Below are positions 21,987 through 35,000 of a DNA stretch of 64,000 bases, in pieces; within the stretch, counting starts at the first letter, position 1; each line of letters begins with the position of its first letter. The translations under genes and the position numbers were made by a program. Location of the stretch: contig OX387603.1 of assembly GCA_947568835.1 (NCBI GenBank), positions 27,366,651-27,430,650 on the forward strand, read 5' to 3'. The stretch comes from Protonemura montana. Taxonomy: Eukaryota; Arthropoda; Insecta; Plecoptera; Nemouridae. The notes beneath the pieces were generated by a model. That model searched no databases, was not told the origin of the DNA, and saw nothing but the letters and a program-made list of their open reading frames with translations.

Positions 21987-22565
21987 CTTACCTGAGTCCC
22001 GACCAAGAACTGTTCGGTAAGAAATCCTAACTTTGCCATTAATGGCTGGCAATTCATAACCATTCAAGATGTCAATAAAATACCTTAAGTAAACGCACTT
22101 CTTGCGTTTATTTGTATCCAAACACATTTTTTTTTTTACTTTTATACCGGCAACAATGATTAAAACTTAGTAAAGCTCAGCCTAAATTAAAATCTGGGAT
22201 TTTGATAGGATATTATTTGTAGGGAAGGGGTTGACACAACAGGTCACTCATTTTGTAACAACAAATTTAGCATAATTTTACCACTTAGCATTGAAATATT
22301 GGTAGGTAATACTCTGCAATGCACGTGCCGACGCTCCTAAGATAGAACATAACTATCGCTGTTGGTGATAGTGGGTAATCACATGTCCCTGGTAATACAG
22401 GTATTGACCTTACACCTTGCAAGTAAACAAGTTCATTTCAAATATATTTGTTGTAATAACGCAGTTAAATATTTGCATAATATTTGTGGCAACTGCCGAT
22501 AAGAAATATCAGTGAATTCAACTTTTATGCAAATACGACAAAGCATTCTGGCTAATCGGTGGCAT

Positions 22566-22583
22566 CCCCCCCCCCCCCCCCCC
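22566..22583 (+). repeat. Poly-C tract
   Basis: A run of 18 C, then A and five more C. A G-quadruplex can form on the minus strand only if other G runs join; here it is mainly a slippage-prone homopolymer. Confidence 0.9.
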
Positions 22584-22641
22584 ACCCCCTGAGAACACGT
22601 GTCCTTGACCCAGTAGGTCAAAAAGTGTGTCAAAAGACTAG

Positions 22642-23520
22642 ACCGAACGGTTTGTCATGTTGGAAACACCGGTTCTTATAAGATCACTGAAGTTAAGCAA
22701 CACTGCGCTGGGTCAGGTATTGGATGAGTGACCATCATAGGTACACATGACCAGTTCTGTTCGGGAGAGAGGTTGGAGGGATGAAAGTTAAGCAACACTG
22801 CGCTGAGTCAGGTATTGGATGGGTGACCATCATACACATGACCAGTTCTGTTCGGGAGAGAGGTTGGAGGGATGAAAGTTAAACAACACTGCGCTGGGTC
22901 AGGTATTGGATGGGTGACCATCATACACATGACCAGTTCTGTTCGGGAGAGAGGTTGGAGGGATAAAAGTTAAGCAACACTGCGCTGGGTCAGGTATTGG
23001 ATGGGTGACCATCATACACATGACCAGTTCTGTTTGGGAGAGAGGTTGGAGGGATGAAAGTAAGCAACACTGCGCTGGGTCAGGTATTGGATGGGTGACC
23101 ATCATACACATGACCAGTTTTGTTCGGGAGAGAGGTTGGAGGGATGAAAGTTAAGCAACACTGCACTGGGTCAGGTATTGGATGGGTGACCACTATACAC
23201 ATGACCAGTTCTGTTCGGGAGAGAGGTTGGAGGGATGAAAGTTAGTACAGCAACTTCATTCGCTTTGCTTATCAACCTCTCGACAGCATGGATTTGTGGA
23301 GGAATCCTGCTGTTCGCGTTGTACCATCCTTCGCTAGGGACGTTAAGCCGGTGGTCCCCTTGGTGCTCTTCGACAGGAGTAGGCTACGTGCCGGCACCGT
23401 GCTTCCCCACCTCCCTTCTAGGCTAGGTTTGGTCATCCTCATCCACTCATTCACCGACGCTATTAGACCAGAGCCACATGACCAGATGTCAAAACAATGC
23501 GTCGTTAAACACCACAAATC
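22642..23520 (+). mobile_element. 5S-derived SINE, copy E (six 5S head units)
   Basis: A full head at 22642 is followed by units starting at 22781, 22872, 22963, 23054 and 23144, spacing 90-91 bp, then the body from 23234. Each unit repeats the 5S internal-control region (AAGTTAAGCAACACTGCGC to TGGATGGGTGACC). Units differ by a few bases, so copying was gradual or repeated. Confidence 0.92.
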
Positions 23521-23852
23521 ATCATCATCTAGTACGATTGTATCGAAATGCACAGGTGAATTCACATTTCATAATGTTGGGGAGGAATAAAAATACCATC
23601 AGGCACCTGATTACTCCCCTGCATTGTTTCGTAGGCACCTTGTACCCTGCAGGTGATGCTTTTGTTTTGGGGAGTAATATTATTTCATTGTTTTTGTTTT
23701 ACAGTACAAATAATATGTTCTTCAAACGCTAGGTTTCCTCAGCCAGTAATCTCATTACAATTCTTGTTTACTGGACAGTAATCATATTATGAACTGAGAT
23801 TACTGGGGGTAATACCGTTATTAACTTATTATGGCAGTACGAATATTTTGTT

Positions 23853-23989
23853 ACACCGGCACCGGGTTTCCTCTCCTCAACACTGCTAGGTTAGGTTCAT
23901 CATCATCATCGTCCACTCATTCACCGACGCCATTAGACTAGTGCCTCATGGCCAGATGTCAAAACAATGCGTCGTTAAACGCCCCAATA
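23853..23989 (+). mobile_element. 5S-derived SINE, copy F (3' fragment)
   Basis: Only the last part of the family is present, from CACCGGCACCGGGTTTCC to the tail TGCGTCGTTAAAC. The fragment starts abruptly, as expected of 5' truncation or a deletion. Confidence 0.8.
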
Positions 23990-24009
23990 ATAAACCAACC
24001 AATGTTGGT

Positions 24010-24306
24010 TGACTTTTCGGAGGACCGTCTAGTTTGTATTTCCTCCCACAGGTGGAGCTAGTGTGTCAAGACACGGCTGCAAAATATAAACAGCCCGTGA
24101 AGCCAAGCGTCAATGGTCGTGTCCTCTGGTCGTGTCATCGACCGACAGCTGAGCGGCCTGCCGCCGTCGGTCAATCATTTTGGATATCATTTTATTGACT
24201 GTCGAGGTGTTGCAAATAGTCACAATAATGTTTTCGTGATCAGAAATGCATTTTAGATTTTAATTAATTCACGGGTCGCTGATCCGTGCTTTGGGCCTGG
24301 GATTTG
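24010..24306 (+). promoter_or_regulatory. MED12 promoter side and probable non-coding first exon
   Basis: The best first-exon end is the donor GTGAGT at 24307, pairing with the acceptor TTACCATTCCAG before 24627. The exon start is not visible; no TATA box was found, in keeping with a housekeeping promoter. Confidence 0.5.
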
Positions 24307-24628
24307 GTGAGTATTGTCTGCTTTAACCTAATTGTTTTTACTTGTGTTTTAGTGCAATTGTAGAGTTTAAACGCCCAAGAGTCGATATTTTATGAGTTAA
24401 CAAGATCACCATTGAAACTTCATTAGTTTATTTTTTATTTATATTTTTTTATGTCTACAGAAGCCCAATATTCTTGGTACCTTGGTACCTAGTCATTTCA
24501 CCATCTCCAAACCCTTGCTCCTAATAGGAGCAACCAGTGGAACACTTTTTTGAAAATAATACCTCCAAGACACCAACAATAATTTTGATGTTACTTCAGT
24601 GTATCATAATCTCTTTACCATTCCAGCG

Positions 24629-24820
24629 ATGTTGAAATGGGCCCCAGAGAAGAGGGCCCTGAAGAGGCCTCGGCTAGGACCCCCCGATGTCTATCCTCAA
24701 GAAGTAAGGCAAAAGGAAGACGAACTCACAACGGTGAACGTCAAGCATGGCTTTGCAACGATGCCTCAACTCACAGATGAGTTTGGAACGGCAAGGAACT
24801 GCAATGTGAACGCTTCAAAG
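24629..24820 (+). CDS. MED12: MED12 exon 2: kinase-activating N-terminus
   Basis: 64 codons. The start ATG is just behind an acceptor (CCATTCCAG) and is followed by [15 protein letters not shown] and QKEDELT, near-identical to vertebrates. The activation helix contacts CDK8; by alignment Leu33, His40 and Gly41 here correspond to human Leu36, Gln43 and Gly44, the leiomyoma hotspot residues. Leu and Gly are kept; Gln is His. Confidence 0.95.
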
Positions 24821-25962
24821 GTAATTGACAGAAGCGTATTGTTGCTTAAAGCTTCTTTGGTCTTACTGGGGTGATATTTTTACGGTAACAACTTTGATGA
24901 ATAACATTGACAGTCTTGTTTACATTAATTAATAATTGATAAGGTTGTGTGGGACAAATTATGCAGCCTATCTCAATTAGTACATGGTATAAGCCATGAA
25001 AATGACAAACTTTACAGTAGCTTTTAAGGAAATGGATTTTAAACTGTTTAAAATTTAGCACCTTCCAGCACTGTTCTTTTGTAACTTTAGCATTCCAGTT
25101 GTTGATTTTCAATATTAATGGATAAAAAACAGCATCAATACGTAGTAATAGTTAGTTACCAGAATTATTGCGTATAGGAGAAAATTACACTATTGTTAAC
25201 CTTGTGTTCCTGTCTGTAGGTGGGTGCTTTCTTCAATAGCATTCTCACTAAAAAGGAAGAGACCAACACTTTGGCCGACTCAGGGCGAAAACGACAGCAA
25301 ATCAATCCAAAGGACAACTTCTGGCCGGCAACGCCAAGAACGAAACCTGTCATCGAATTGTGGTTCAAAGATCTCGCAGGAAACAAACCTTTGCTCACTC
25401 TCTCCAAGAAGGTTAGTGTTATCTGAAATTCTGCTGTGTTCACACATTAAACTAATTGAAGTTAACCCCGGTTGTAAGCCCCGTACTTAGATCTACTGGC
25501 AGAGCAAGTATATTAAATATTAAAACTAAAGCGTCAAGGGCGGGTGGTAAGTGAACTGTCAGTTCACTTTCACTTTCCAATGTTGCCAGCACCTGATCTT
25601 GTTAGGCATTTTATAATTTTTTTAGTAGCAATGGACAAGCTACTTGTACAGCTGGAAACTGCTGACTAAAGTAGAAATGAAGTTTGTAAACATTTGTAGC
25701 AGGTATGAAAAGTGTGGCAATGGGCATGCTAAAAAAATGCATATTTACCCCTGAGCTGTCACTTATAAAAAGTTAGACCCGCAAACTTGTTCTTCTCATG
25801 TTACTAAGTAAACAACATCAGCACGCCTTTATTTAAGACCAATCTAAAGAAGCACTTACTTAACAAATGTATTTATTTAATGTCCGACTTTTAACTGTAT
25901 GCACCATATACTGTATGACATATTCTTATAACAATTATTTTATTGTTCAACAAGAATAAATA

Positions 25963-26001
<39 letters not shown>

Positions 26002-29000
26002 GTACATGTAGTGTTTTTTTTTTTTTTTTTTTTTTCTGGCATTTCCACTAGGGAGCTTAAACCACCAAGCAGATGATGGAAAGGAAGCTAGACTCGAAAA
26101 ATGTGCAACCAAATTGGATACCCCAAAGGGTATCCCTTATCCCACCCTCGCGAAAGCTGGAATATGTGTGTCCGGATAGCTCAGTTGGTAGAGCATCCGA
26201 CCGGCAATTGGGAGGTCCCGGGTTCGTATCCCGATACGGTTGCTCATTTTTCCAGTCTTGCTTCCTTTCCCTAAGTAGTGCATGTTTCATGAGTATCACG
26301 TGCCCGGTTAAGTGCATGGTTTAATGACTTGATGCACGTTACTTCGCTTACAGGCACCGAACTACAACAAGAAGGAGGAAGTGTTTGCAATGTTGTGCGA
26401 GTACCAGGTACCAATGCTCCGAGCCGCGTGGTTCGTCAAGCTGTCTCATGCCTACACGGCCGCAGTCTCCGAGGTCAAGGTCAAGAAGCGGCAGCTGCCA
26501 GACCCAACGCAAGGTATGTCACCACCACGCCTTGCCTCTGTTGTAGAGCCGAGAGAGGTTATCGCGCTATTTCATTATTCGTGCGTTGACGAGCATATAC
26601 GTTTAAAGATGAAATCTGATTTAAATTGCAAACGCTTGCAATGTGCGGGGTATTTTATTATTATGAACACTATAACCGTCTCAGAAATTGATGCCCAAAC
26701 GGGGACTCGAACTCCGATCTCCACCGTTCGCGGGTGTTGCGAGATATGTCATTCTCATCAAATACACTAAAATCGTCTCAAAAAGCCAGTGTCCAAGTAG
26801 CACAATGGTTCAGAGCAACACCTGCGATAGGTGGAGATCGAGGTACGAGTCCGCGTTTGGGCATCAATTTTTGAGACGGTTATAGTGTTCAGAATAATAA
26901 AAGAGCATTCACATGTTCATTTTTTTAAGGGATGCGTGATGCTTAGAATGGTTTCCCATGTCTACCAACTTTTCAAAACCATCTTTTGGCAATGAAATTT
27001 ACTTTGCAACATTAAGATACTTCATAAAGCAAATAATTCCATTGATTTAAATAGTTACCAGGGTCTAAAGATGGCAGAACCAGTAAAATTATACAAAAAA
27101 AAATAGGAAACATACAAATGTGGCCATAATGGCAAGTCGCAGTTGCAGATCCATCTAAAGAATGTTTGCGTTGGTTCTGTGACTGCTTACCTCCGGCTTC
27201 ATTGCCTTATCAGCAGCCGAAAGAATAGAACAAGGACAGATAGTGTTGTGAGAATCATATTACATTATAATGCTATTAAATATTGATAACATAACTTACT
27301 TAATCTCTTCAACATCCAGCTTGAATGCTGCAAAAGTATGCAGTGAAAACTCCGTAGGTTTTGTCTTACACTTCTCCCGTGCTCCCGACAGAGTGGACGG
27401 GAACGTTGATCAAGTTCCTGAAGGACCAGCTGACGAAGCTGCAAGAGTACTACCACGCTGGTAGCGGCAGCGCCCCGATGAGCGAAGAGCAGAAGCTGGC
27501 TCAGCGCAACTGGCAGTACTGTCTGCGCCTTGCGAAATGCCTCTACGAGGTAAGCCGTTGTTTGCGAGAGTGGCTTGGCTAACGATAGCGGGAAACCCTT
27601 TGATGCCCAAATCGATCAATTACTAGTGTTGTGTCATTGACGGATGCACGCTTTGATAGGTGGTTGCATGCCTTTGTGAGAAGATTTCATCGAACTTTCG
27701 TGCATCTACGAGGATTTTTAAACATTAAACAAATTTATCTTCTCTGAAGTTCTCTGCAGTTTTTAATTCTGGTTATGCATCCCTAACAAGATTTGCATAA
27801 AAGGAAGCTCCATTTTTAGGGCTAGGCAATCACTTGGGTCCAGATTTACAACATTCTTCAACCCAGAGTTACTCTTCTAACTCACAGAAACAATTACTCT
27901 GCGCGTGATTGTTGAAATTGGCGTTACTATGAGTTGAAAAAATGTTAAAACTAGGATTTATACGATAAAACACAAATCGTATTGATGCTAAGGAACCAAC
28001 TTGCTGGGTTGGTGAACATTTTCATACTCAAGGACTTTGTTAGGTAGTGTAGGGTCCACCCACTATCTGTAAAATAATAAGGCTCTTGATTCTCGAGTCC
28101 ATTCAGTCACTATGCCAGGTTAACCTCCTTCATTTCGGGGTTTTAACGTCCTCCTTCTACCTAGTATTTACATATATGAATCATATATGACTCTTTTTAT
28201 CCTCAATAACATAGCGTTGACCACCGGAAGATCGCGCCGCCAAGAAACCAGACACAAAGCAAGCTAAACACCACCCAACTGTTTTAACCAAAGGAACAAT
28301 TTACTCTGGCTGTAAACTTTTTAATGCACTCCCCATGAGATGCTGAAAGTAAACTGTGATAACTTTAAAACAAAACTCAAGGCATTGTTACTGGTAAATT
28401 TTTTTTACTGCCTCGACGAATTTCATTTCAAATGTAAGCAATTATGACCTGAACATTCTGTACTTTTACTTAAATAATGACTGTCTGTATAAAGTGATGG
28501 GTAAATTCCCGGAATTTATTTCTTCAGAAATATTTCCAGGAATATTCCTGGGAGTTTTGGGAATTTTGGAAACATTAAGGGAATATTTGCAAGCATTTTT
28601 CAAGAGTTAATATGGGTGTTTCAGGGAACTTAACAAATGCACAAAGACTGAGAAATTTGGTTTTGTATCTGCAAAGTTTCTGCAAAGTTTCTGCAAAGTT
28701 TCTGCAAGTGTTTAGCCATCATAGTTGCATGTTTGTGCTTGTAAATATGGTTGCATTACATGCAAGTGGCTTTGGACCCAACTGCCTTAAAAAATCTCCA
28801 CACGTCAACTTTCACACGACCCATTTTTCAGAAAAACTAACAAAAGCAAAAGTCTAGGTGTCACAATAACTCAGAAATGGCCGAACAGATAAGGAGAAGT
28901 TTAACCTTTAATATAACTAGTCCCAACGTAAGTTGAAAAAAAAAATTCCAGTTTTGGGAATCTATCTATTTCTCATTTGGGAATGTTCCCTTGGGAATAT

Positions 29001-32000
29001 TCCTGTCAGGCCATCACTATCTGTATATCAATGTATTGATCGAACTCGACAATATACTAACTATTATTATTATCTCGTCCCCTTGTAGGAGGGTTTGCTC
29101 CAGCGTCACGAGATGCTGCAGTGGGTGCTAGATGTGACAGACAAGGCACGTTCCGACGACTGCTACCTGCGGCTTGTGCTGCCGCTAGCGCTGCAATACC
29201 TGTCAGAGTTCTGCGGCTCAGAACTGATCGCACGCAAGCTGGCTGCAGTTTGCACGCGGAAGTTGGCAGCGCTTGCTGGGGACTCGAGCTCGGAGCCTGT
29301 CCAGCCAGGGTCAGTTTCACGTACTGTGACGATTGCTTTGCGTGCCCCGAAGTTATTGGAACTTATTGTGTGGAGACGGACGTTTGTATTTTCAGCCAGG
29401 AACTGCCATGGAATGTTCTGAAGGAAAATCGGACATCTCTCACTGGGACGTTTTAGTTCAATCTGACCAGATTCGATCTGATTATTTTCACAAAATTCCT
29501 TTTCTTAACTGCCATTTATCAAAACAGGACATGCAGTTTAAATATTTGTATTATTATTTTATAATCAATTTAAGTTTGTAAGAGCTTGACAAAACAAAGC
29601 AGGTGAGGGATCATTTTTGTTTTTGAGAAATCAAAGAACTTGATATTGATTTGGTTTTTGTTACCTACTATAATTATTTGTTTACCGAATTTACTAATTT
29701 TACTTAACGCGTATCATGCCAATCCCCACTCCGCTGTTGCCATATGTAGGACGAGGATCTACTTCAGGCTGTTGCCATATTAATATTAGTCGAGTTTCAG
29801 CTCCCAAAGCGACAGGACGTTCATTTCCCAAGCTCCTGGTTTTATCCAGTCGCGAAGTATTGAAAAGGTCGAATTATTCTACCCACTTGTATCTTGCCTC
29901 TCATTCCACTGCTAGAATTCAGTCTAGCCAGGGAGCAAATTATATCATGTTGTAAACACTACCAGGCTTATCGCACTCGAAGGATTATGATTTATCAAGT
30001 AATTCCCCAACCAATGCAACAACAACAAAAAACCTACTAAATCGGGAGTTTCGTTATTTTCTTGATATCATTGAGTTCGTGATAACATGCAGATTTCAAA
30101 TCAATTTCAATCGATTTTCTAGCACAAGAAATGTGGAACGCCAAGTGCGTTCGCGCGCTGTAAAATAATGATTTCTCGTATCCTTGCAAATGAGTCATCG
30201 CCATTCGCTAAGCCTTCTTATCGCAGGACTGATGTTTTCATTGCTCTGCGCTTGAAGCGAGGCTTTAAAATACTCAGCAAAATCCTAAGAGGAGATAAAA
30301 ATTAATACATTTAAAATCAATTGATTTTTTTATTTCAATTCTTTGGTGATTACTATCGTAACTGCATCGACTCGCAACTGATGATCCTTTTTTGAACGAA
30401 CTTTAGAGTCAATTTTGACCGAGCAATAAAAAAACCTCGTGAGATGCCTCTGGTGGATGCATTTTAAAAATGTCCAGAATCTTACCAAAGATACAGTAAA
30501 CTATCATGTATTCAATGAACGAAAAGTTGGCACAAACTGACGAGGACTCTTATAGGTGGCCCACCACTGGTAAGCCAAGAATTACACTGCATTTCTTTGT
30601 AGAATTATTACGCTGAGCACTTTAAATTTCACTTATAATTATTTTCCCACGTGTGCCTCACTTAGATAAGAAATAAATTGTGTATCGATGGTTGCAATGT
30701 GAAATATCAGATTCCTGATCGGTTCTGGTAATTGGCTAATTTTTCGTCAGACAGAACATGGTTTGAAGATTTTATATCCTCGAAGACCGTTTGCGTACCG
30801 TGTTGCAATCTGTGAAGAAATAATGTACAGCTACAATAATATGTACCGCCAATAAGTCAATCGCGACTATTGGAGAACCCGAATGAAATACATGTCTAAT
30901 TGCTCGGCCCGCTCCTTCGCGAAATAATAATGAGGAATTGAAGTCTGGTAGGCATATCATACTTGTTACACATTCTGAAATCGCGTGCTATGTTTATACA
31001 TCTCAGCTCATTCATAGGGAATTTAAAAAATTCCAGTCGAGGATTACAGCGATAAGACCACTAGCAGACTCTCTTGCCTCATGAAAGCGTGCAAGGTCGC
31101 GCTCGAAGTAGCTGGCATCGGATGCTAGCGGGCACTAGCATCAGCCTGTATGTATGCAATATGCAATGTTTCCAGGTTCGACGAGCCCAAAAAGTAGTGC
31201 CTCGCAAGCACTTACCTTGTACAACACAGAACCTACATCGTTTGACCGATCGCGATGAAACACACATATTTGAAATCTGCATACTTAAGGCTTTAAGACA
31301 TTCTTTTCATTAGTTCAATGGATCACTTTTTGTGCAACTGATGATCTGTTTAAAACCAGGAACTTTTTGAGATTAATAAAAGAGTTTTTGAAAATTGATA
31401 TCTCAATCAATTTTTTAGCTGTGACTACCAAAATTGTTTGTCTAAGAAAAGCAAGTTCAGGCACTACGGAAAAAAATCGCGGACTCTTTAACTCATATTT
31501 TTGCGGTGCTGCCTTGTACAAAGGATTTGATTTTTAATTTGCCCGGAAAACTCACCAATTTTCCGGCACTTAATTTTCCTTGTCATTAACATAATACAAA
31601 CACTATATACCCGTTTGAGACCCATTTTTAACGATTTTACCCGCGGGAATGATGGGCCTTAAATTAACTAAAGAGTATAGAGACATTTCACCTCGATTCC
31701 TATTTTAAAATTTGGTCAGTTGTTTGTACACATGTAAGTTCTGTATCGTGATATGTGAAGTTACAACAATCGAGTGTGTTTTGACATTTGTTTCAGCTCG
31801 GAAGCAAGTGCAGCGTTGGCCACACTTCACGAGCTGACTTCGTGTCCACAGCACCGAGACATCGTCCTCGGACTCAGCGCCATCCTCCAGGTTAGCCAAC
31901 TTATAAACATCCACAGTTAAATCAGTTACATAACAGGGTCACAGAAACCGAGACATCGTCCTCGGACTCAGCGCCATCCTCCAGGTTAGCCAACTCATAA

Positions 32001-35000
32001 ACATCCGCAGTTAAATCAGTGACATAACGGGGTCACAGATAGAAGACCAAAGTGAAACCACAGAAACCTGCAGAATCTGTTTTGATATTGAGCAAAACTA
32101 ATCAAGATGAGATTTGAGAACATTTATTATTATGATGGTTTTTAGACTCATGTCTACTTGATTTATCCTTAGCACTAGTTTTAACAAAAACTATTTGAAC
32201 TGGGTTTTGTATGCTAAGTAAAGGGCTACTAAATTTCCCAAAAGTGCAATATCTGAATAAATATCTGGATAAATTTCCTAAAAGTGGCAATGGATTCTCG
32301 TCGGGAAATTTAGTAGCCCTTTAGTTAGCAATCAAAACCCAGTTCAAATAGTTTTTCTTATAATTATTATTATCGTTGTTATATTTCTGACAGACATCTA
32401 ACACAGTACAGTAAAACGTGGCTAAAACTAGTGCTAAGGTTACATCAAGTAGACATGAGTCTAAAAACTATCAAAACAAGGCTGATCTTTACATATCTGT
32501 TTGAAAAAACATATTAAAAAAGAAATGTTCAAAATGTTGCATTTTTGGTCCAGTTTTTGCCAGCAAAACCCACAGATTCAAAGCAAGTAGTCCTTCTCTT
32601 CCAAGGCTAAGTCAACCTGTCACTCACCTACACTAACCCCATGTCCTCGACAGGCAATAACCCTGGAATGCCCGGCGGCGCTGGTCTGGAGCTGCGTGGG
32701 CGAACGCAAGTCAACGCTGAGCGGTTCACCACTCGATCTGCTTCCCGTCGCACCCGCTGCACTGCCCATGCCAGAACGTCAATCAAACGCAAGCATCAGG
32801 TACGTTGTGATCGTAGTTCAAACAGATGCCACAATGTAAACGTGGCAATGGATTGTCGTAGAATTGTTGTCTCGTTACAAGGCTTAGTCTGGCAACCAAG
32901 TTATCGTTTTTTTAATTATTATGAACACTGTAACCGTCTCAAAAATTGATGCCCAAAAGAGGACAAAATAAAGTGTCCCAGTTTGGGCATAAATTTTTGA
33001 GACGGTTATAGTGTTCATAATAATAAAATACCCCGCCCATTGCAAGCGTTTGCAATTTAAGTAAGATTTTATCTAAAAAAGTCAACGTTAATTTCCTTCG
33101 GACTAGACCACCCTCGCATTTGGAGCAATGGGTTTATTCTTCAAATAGTGACCTGGTATATTCTTCAAAAACCTCAAACTTGATGGCTGGTCATTGCCAT
33201 CCCTGTCCTTTTAGCACCCTTAGCCTTCCCTGTCTATAGCGTTGGTATACATGAGTTGCTGGAAACAAATTGGTCAGAATCAACCTGTTGTTGCTGCTTC
33301 AGGATTTTCTGCGTTCTGAGTTATATCTGTAATTCAGACTTGCTGCTAAGCAAATAGAAATCACAATAACAAACACTTAGCATCTAGTTCACTCAGACCA
33401 AGTTTTTTTGATATGTCCCGATACAATAATTAAGTATCTTCGAGCTAGAAGATACTGAAACTCTAACCCCGCTTTGTGTCCAGGGAACTGCTCTCATCGG
33501 CGCAAGAGAGTGTGCGGGCGAGATCGCGAGCAGCGGAGGCGAGATGGCCGTGCGATACGTGGCACCAAAGCTCCGAAGGACTCAGCACGGCCAAGTTGTT
33601 GACGGTGGCGTTGGATGCGTTGGATCGACACAACTTCGGGCGTGCCGACTCGGCCAACTGTCTCGACACGTTGTACGCCAAGATCTTTGCGCCGCCGCCG
33701 CCCACAAAGCCGGGCCAGGAGTTGAAGCCACCTACGGTAAGTCAGTCGAATGCTTGCAACACTCCGATTCAACTTGGAGTGAAAGAGGGATTTTTTAAAC
33801 CTTAAGTATTGGTTCTGTAAGAGTTTCAGCACTTTCTACACTTAATACTGCAAATCAGTATAGGCCAGATTGTCTACTAGTACCATTGAGTGTGCAGGTT
33901 CTAGGTAGAGACAGAACTTTAATGTTAAACCGTTGAGTGTGCAGGTTCTAGGTAGAGACAGAACGTTAATGTTAAACCGTTGAGTGTGCAGGTTCTAGGT
34001 AGAGGCAGAACGTTAATGTTAAACTTTCTGCGTGAAAGATGGCCGCCAAATGACTACTTTACCGACAAAAATGCTGAGTACCGGAACACGCCATTAAGTG
34101 GAGCCACTGTCGTACGAAATTTAATTTCGATAATTCTCGTAGATTACTTGCTTTTGAGACTTTCATGCTCAAAAGATCTCCATTAATGTTTACCTCAACG
34201 ATTGATATGCACGTAACGATATTAAAAAGCGAGACAACTACGAGAAATATCTAAATTAAATTTCATACAACAGTGGCTCCACTTAACGGGGTGTTCTGGT
34301 ACTCTGCATTTCTGTCGGTAAAGTAGTCATTTGGCGGCCATCTTTCACGCAGAAACTGTAACATTAACGTTCTGTCTCCACCTAGAACCTGCACACTCAA
34401 TGCTAGTACTAACCTAACCACCGGTATACTTGTACCCAAGTAAGAAAATCAATAAATAAATAAAAATAAATCAATAGACCTAACCTCGAATCTCTATTGC
34501 AGGTGCCAGCGTGTGACATTGCCACCGTTCAAGTGCTGTGTGAATGGGCTGTGAGTGGACAGCGCTGGGGTGAGCACCGAGCCATGGCGGTGGCGGCTCT
34601 GCTCGAGAAGCGGCAGGCAGATCTTGGTGCCGAGGGAGACAAGGAAGACGACCGGGAGAGCGTATCGTCCGGGTGTGGACCTCCTGGAGGCGCGCCCGTA
34701 TTCCAGCCGCTGCTGATGGCATTCCTCGACCGGGACGCCCCAGTTCCAGGTACGTCGACGTCTTCGGAACTTTCTTTGAGTTGCAGCTCTGCAGAACGGA
34801 ACCTAACTAATGAATAACAATAGGAGCTTTACAGTTGTGTTCAAAATAATAAAATACTTAAGAAAATGAAACAAGAAATAACTTTTGTAAAACCTATCCA
34901 ATCTCAAACTGGATTTACCCAAACAGAAACGGATGTCGATGCAGTTTGCTTCATCAAATCAGAGATCAATTTGTCTGATGCATGTTCATTTTTTATCAAT

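Noticed and set aside
22899-23111. Minus-strand frame with repeated [13 protein letters not shown] peptides
   Set aside because: It is the antisense of tandem 5S-SINE head units; the same peptide appears at 15642-15836 and 7275 wherever the SINE occurs.
22642-23200. Functional 5S rRNA gene cluster
   Set aside because: Only the central part resembles 5S rRNA; the ends that form helix I are missing and each unit is part of a SINE.
26168-26242. Functional tRNA gene
   Set aside because: A and B boxes are good but the acceptor stem does not pair and the anticodon stem is mismatched; it sits inside an inverted-repeat element.
33494-33832. Minus-strand frames opposite MED12 exons (also 34480-34722, 38315-38749, 42993-43444)
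   Set aside because: Antisense shadows of GC-rich MED12 exons; the plus frame has family motifs and splice phases.
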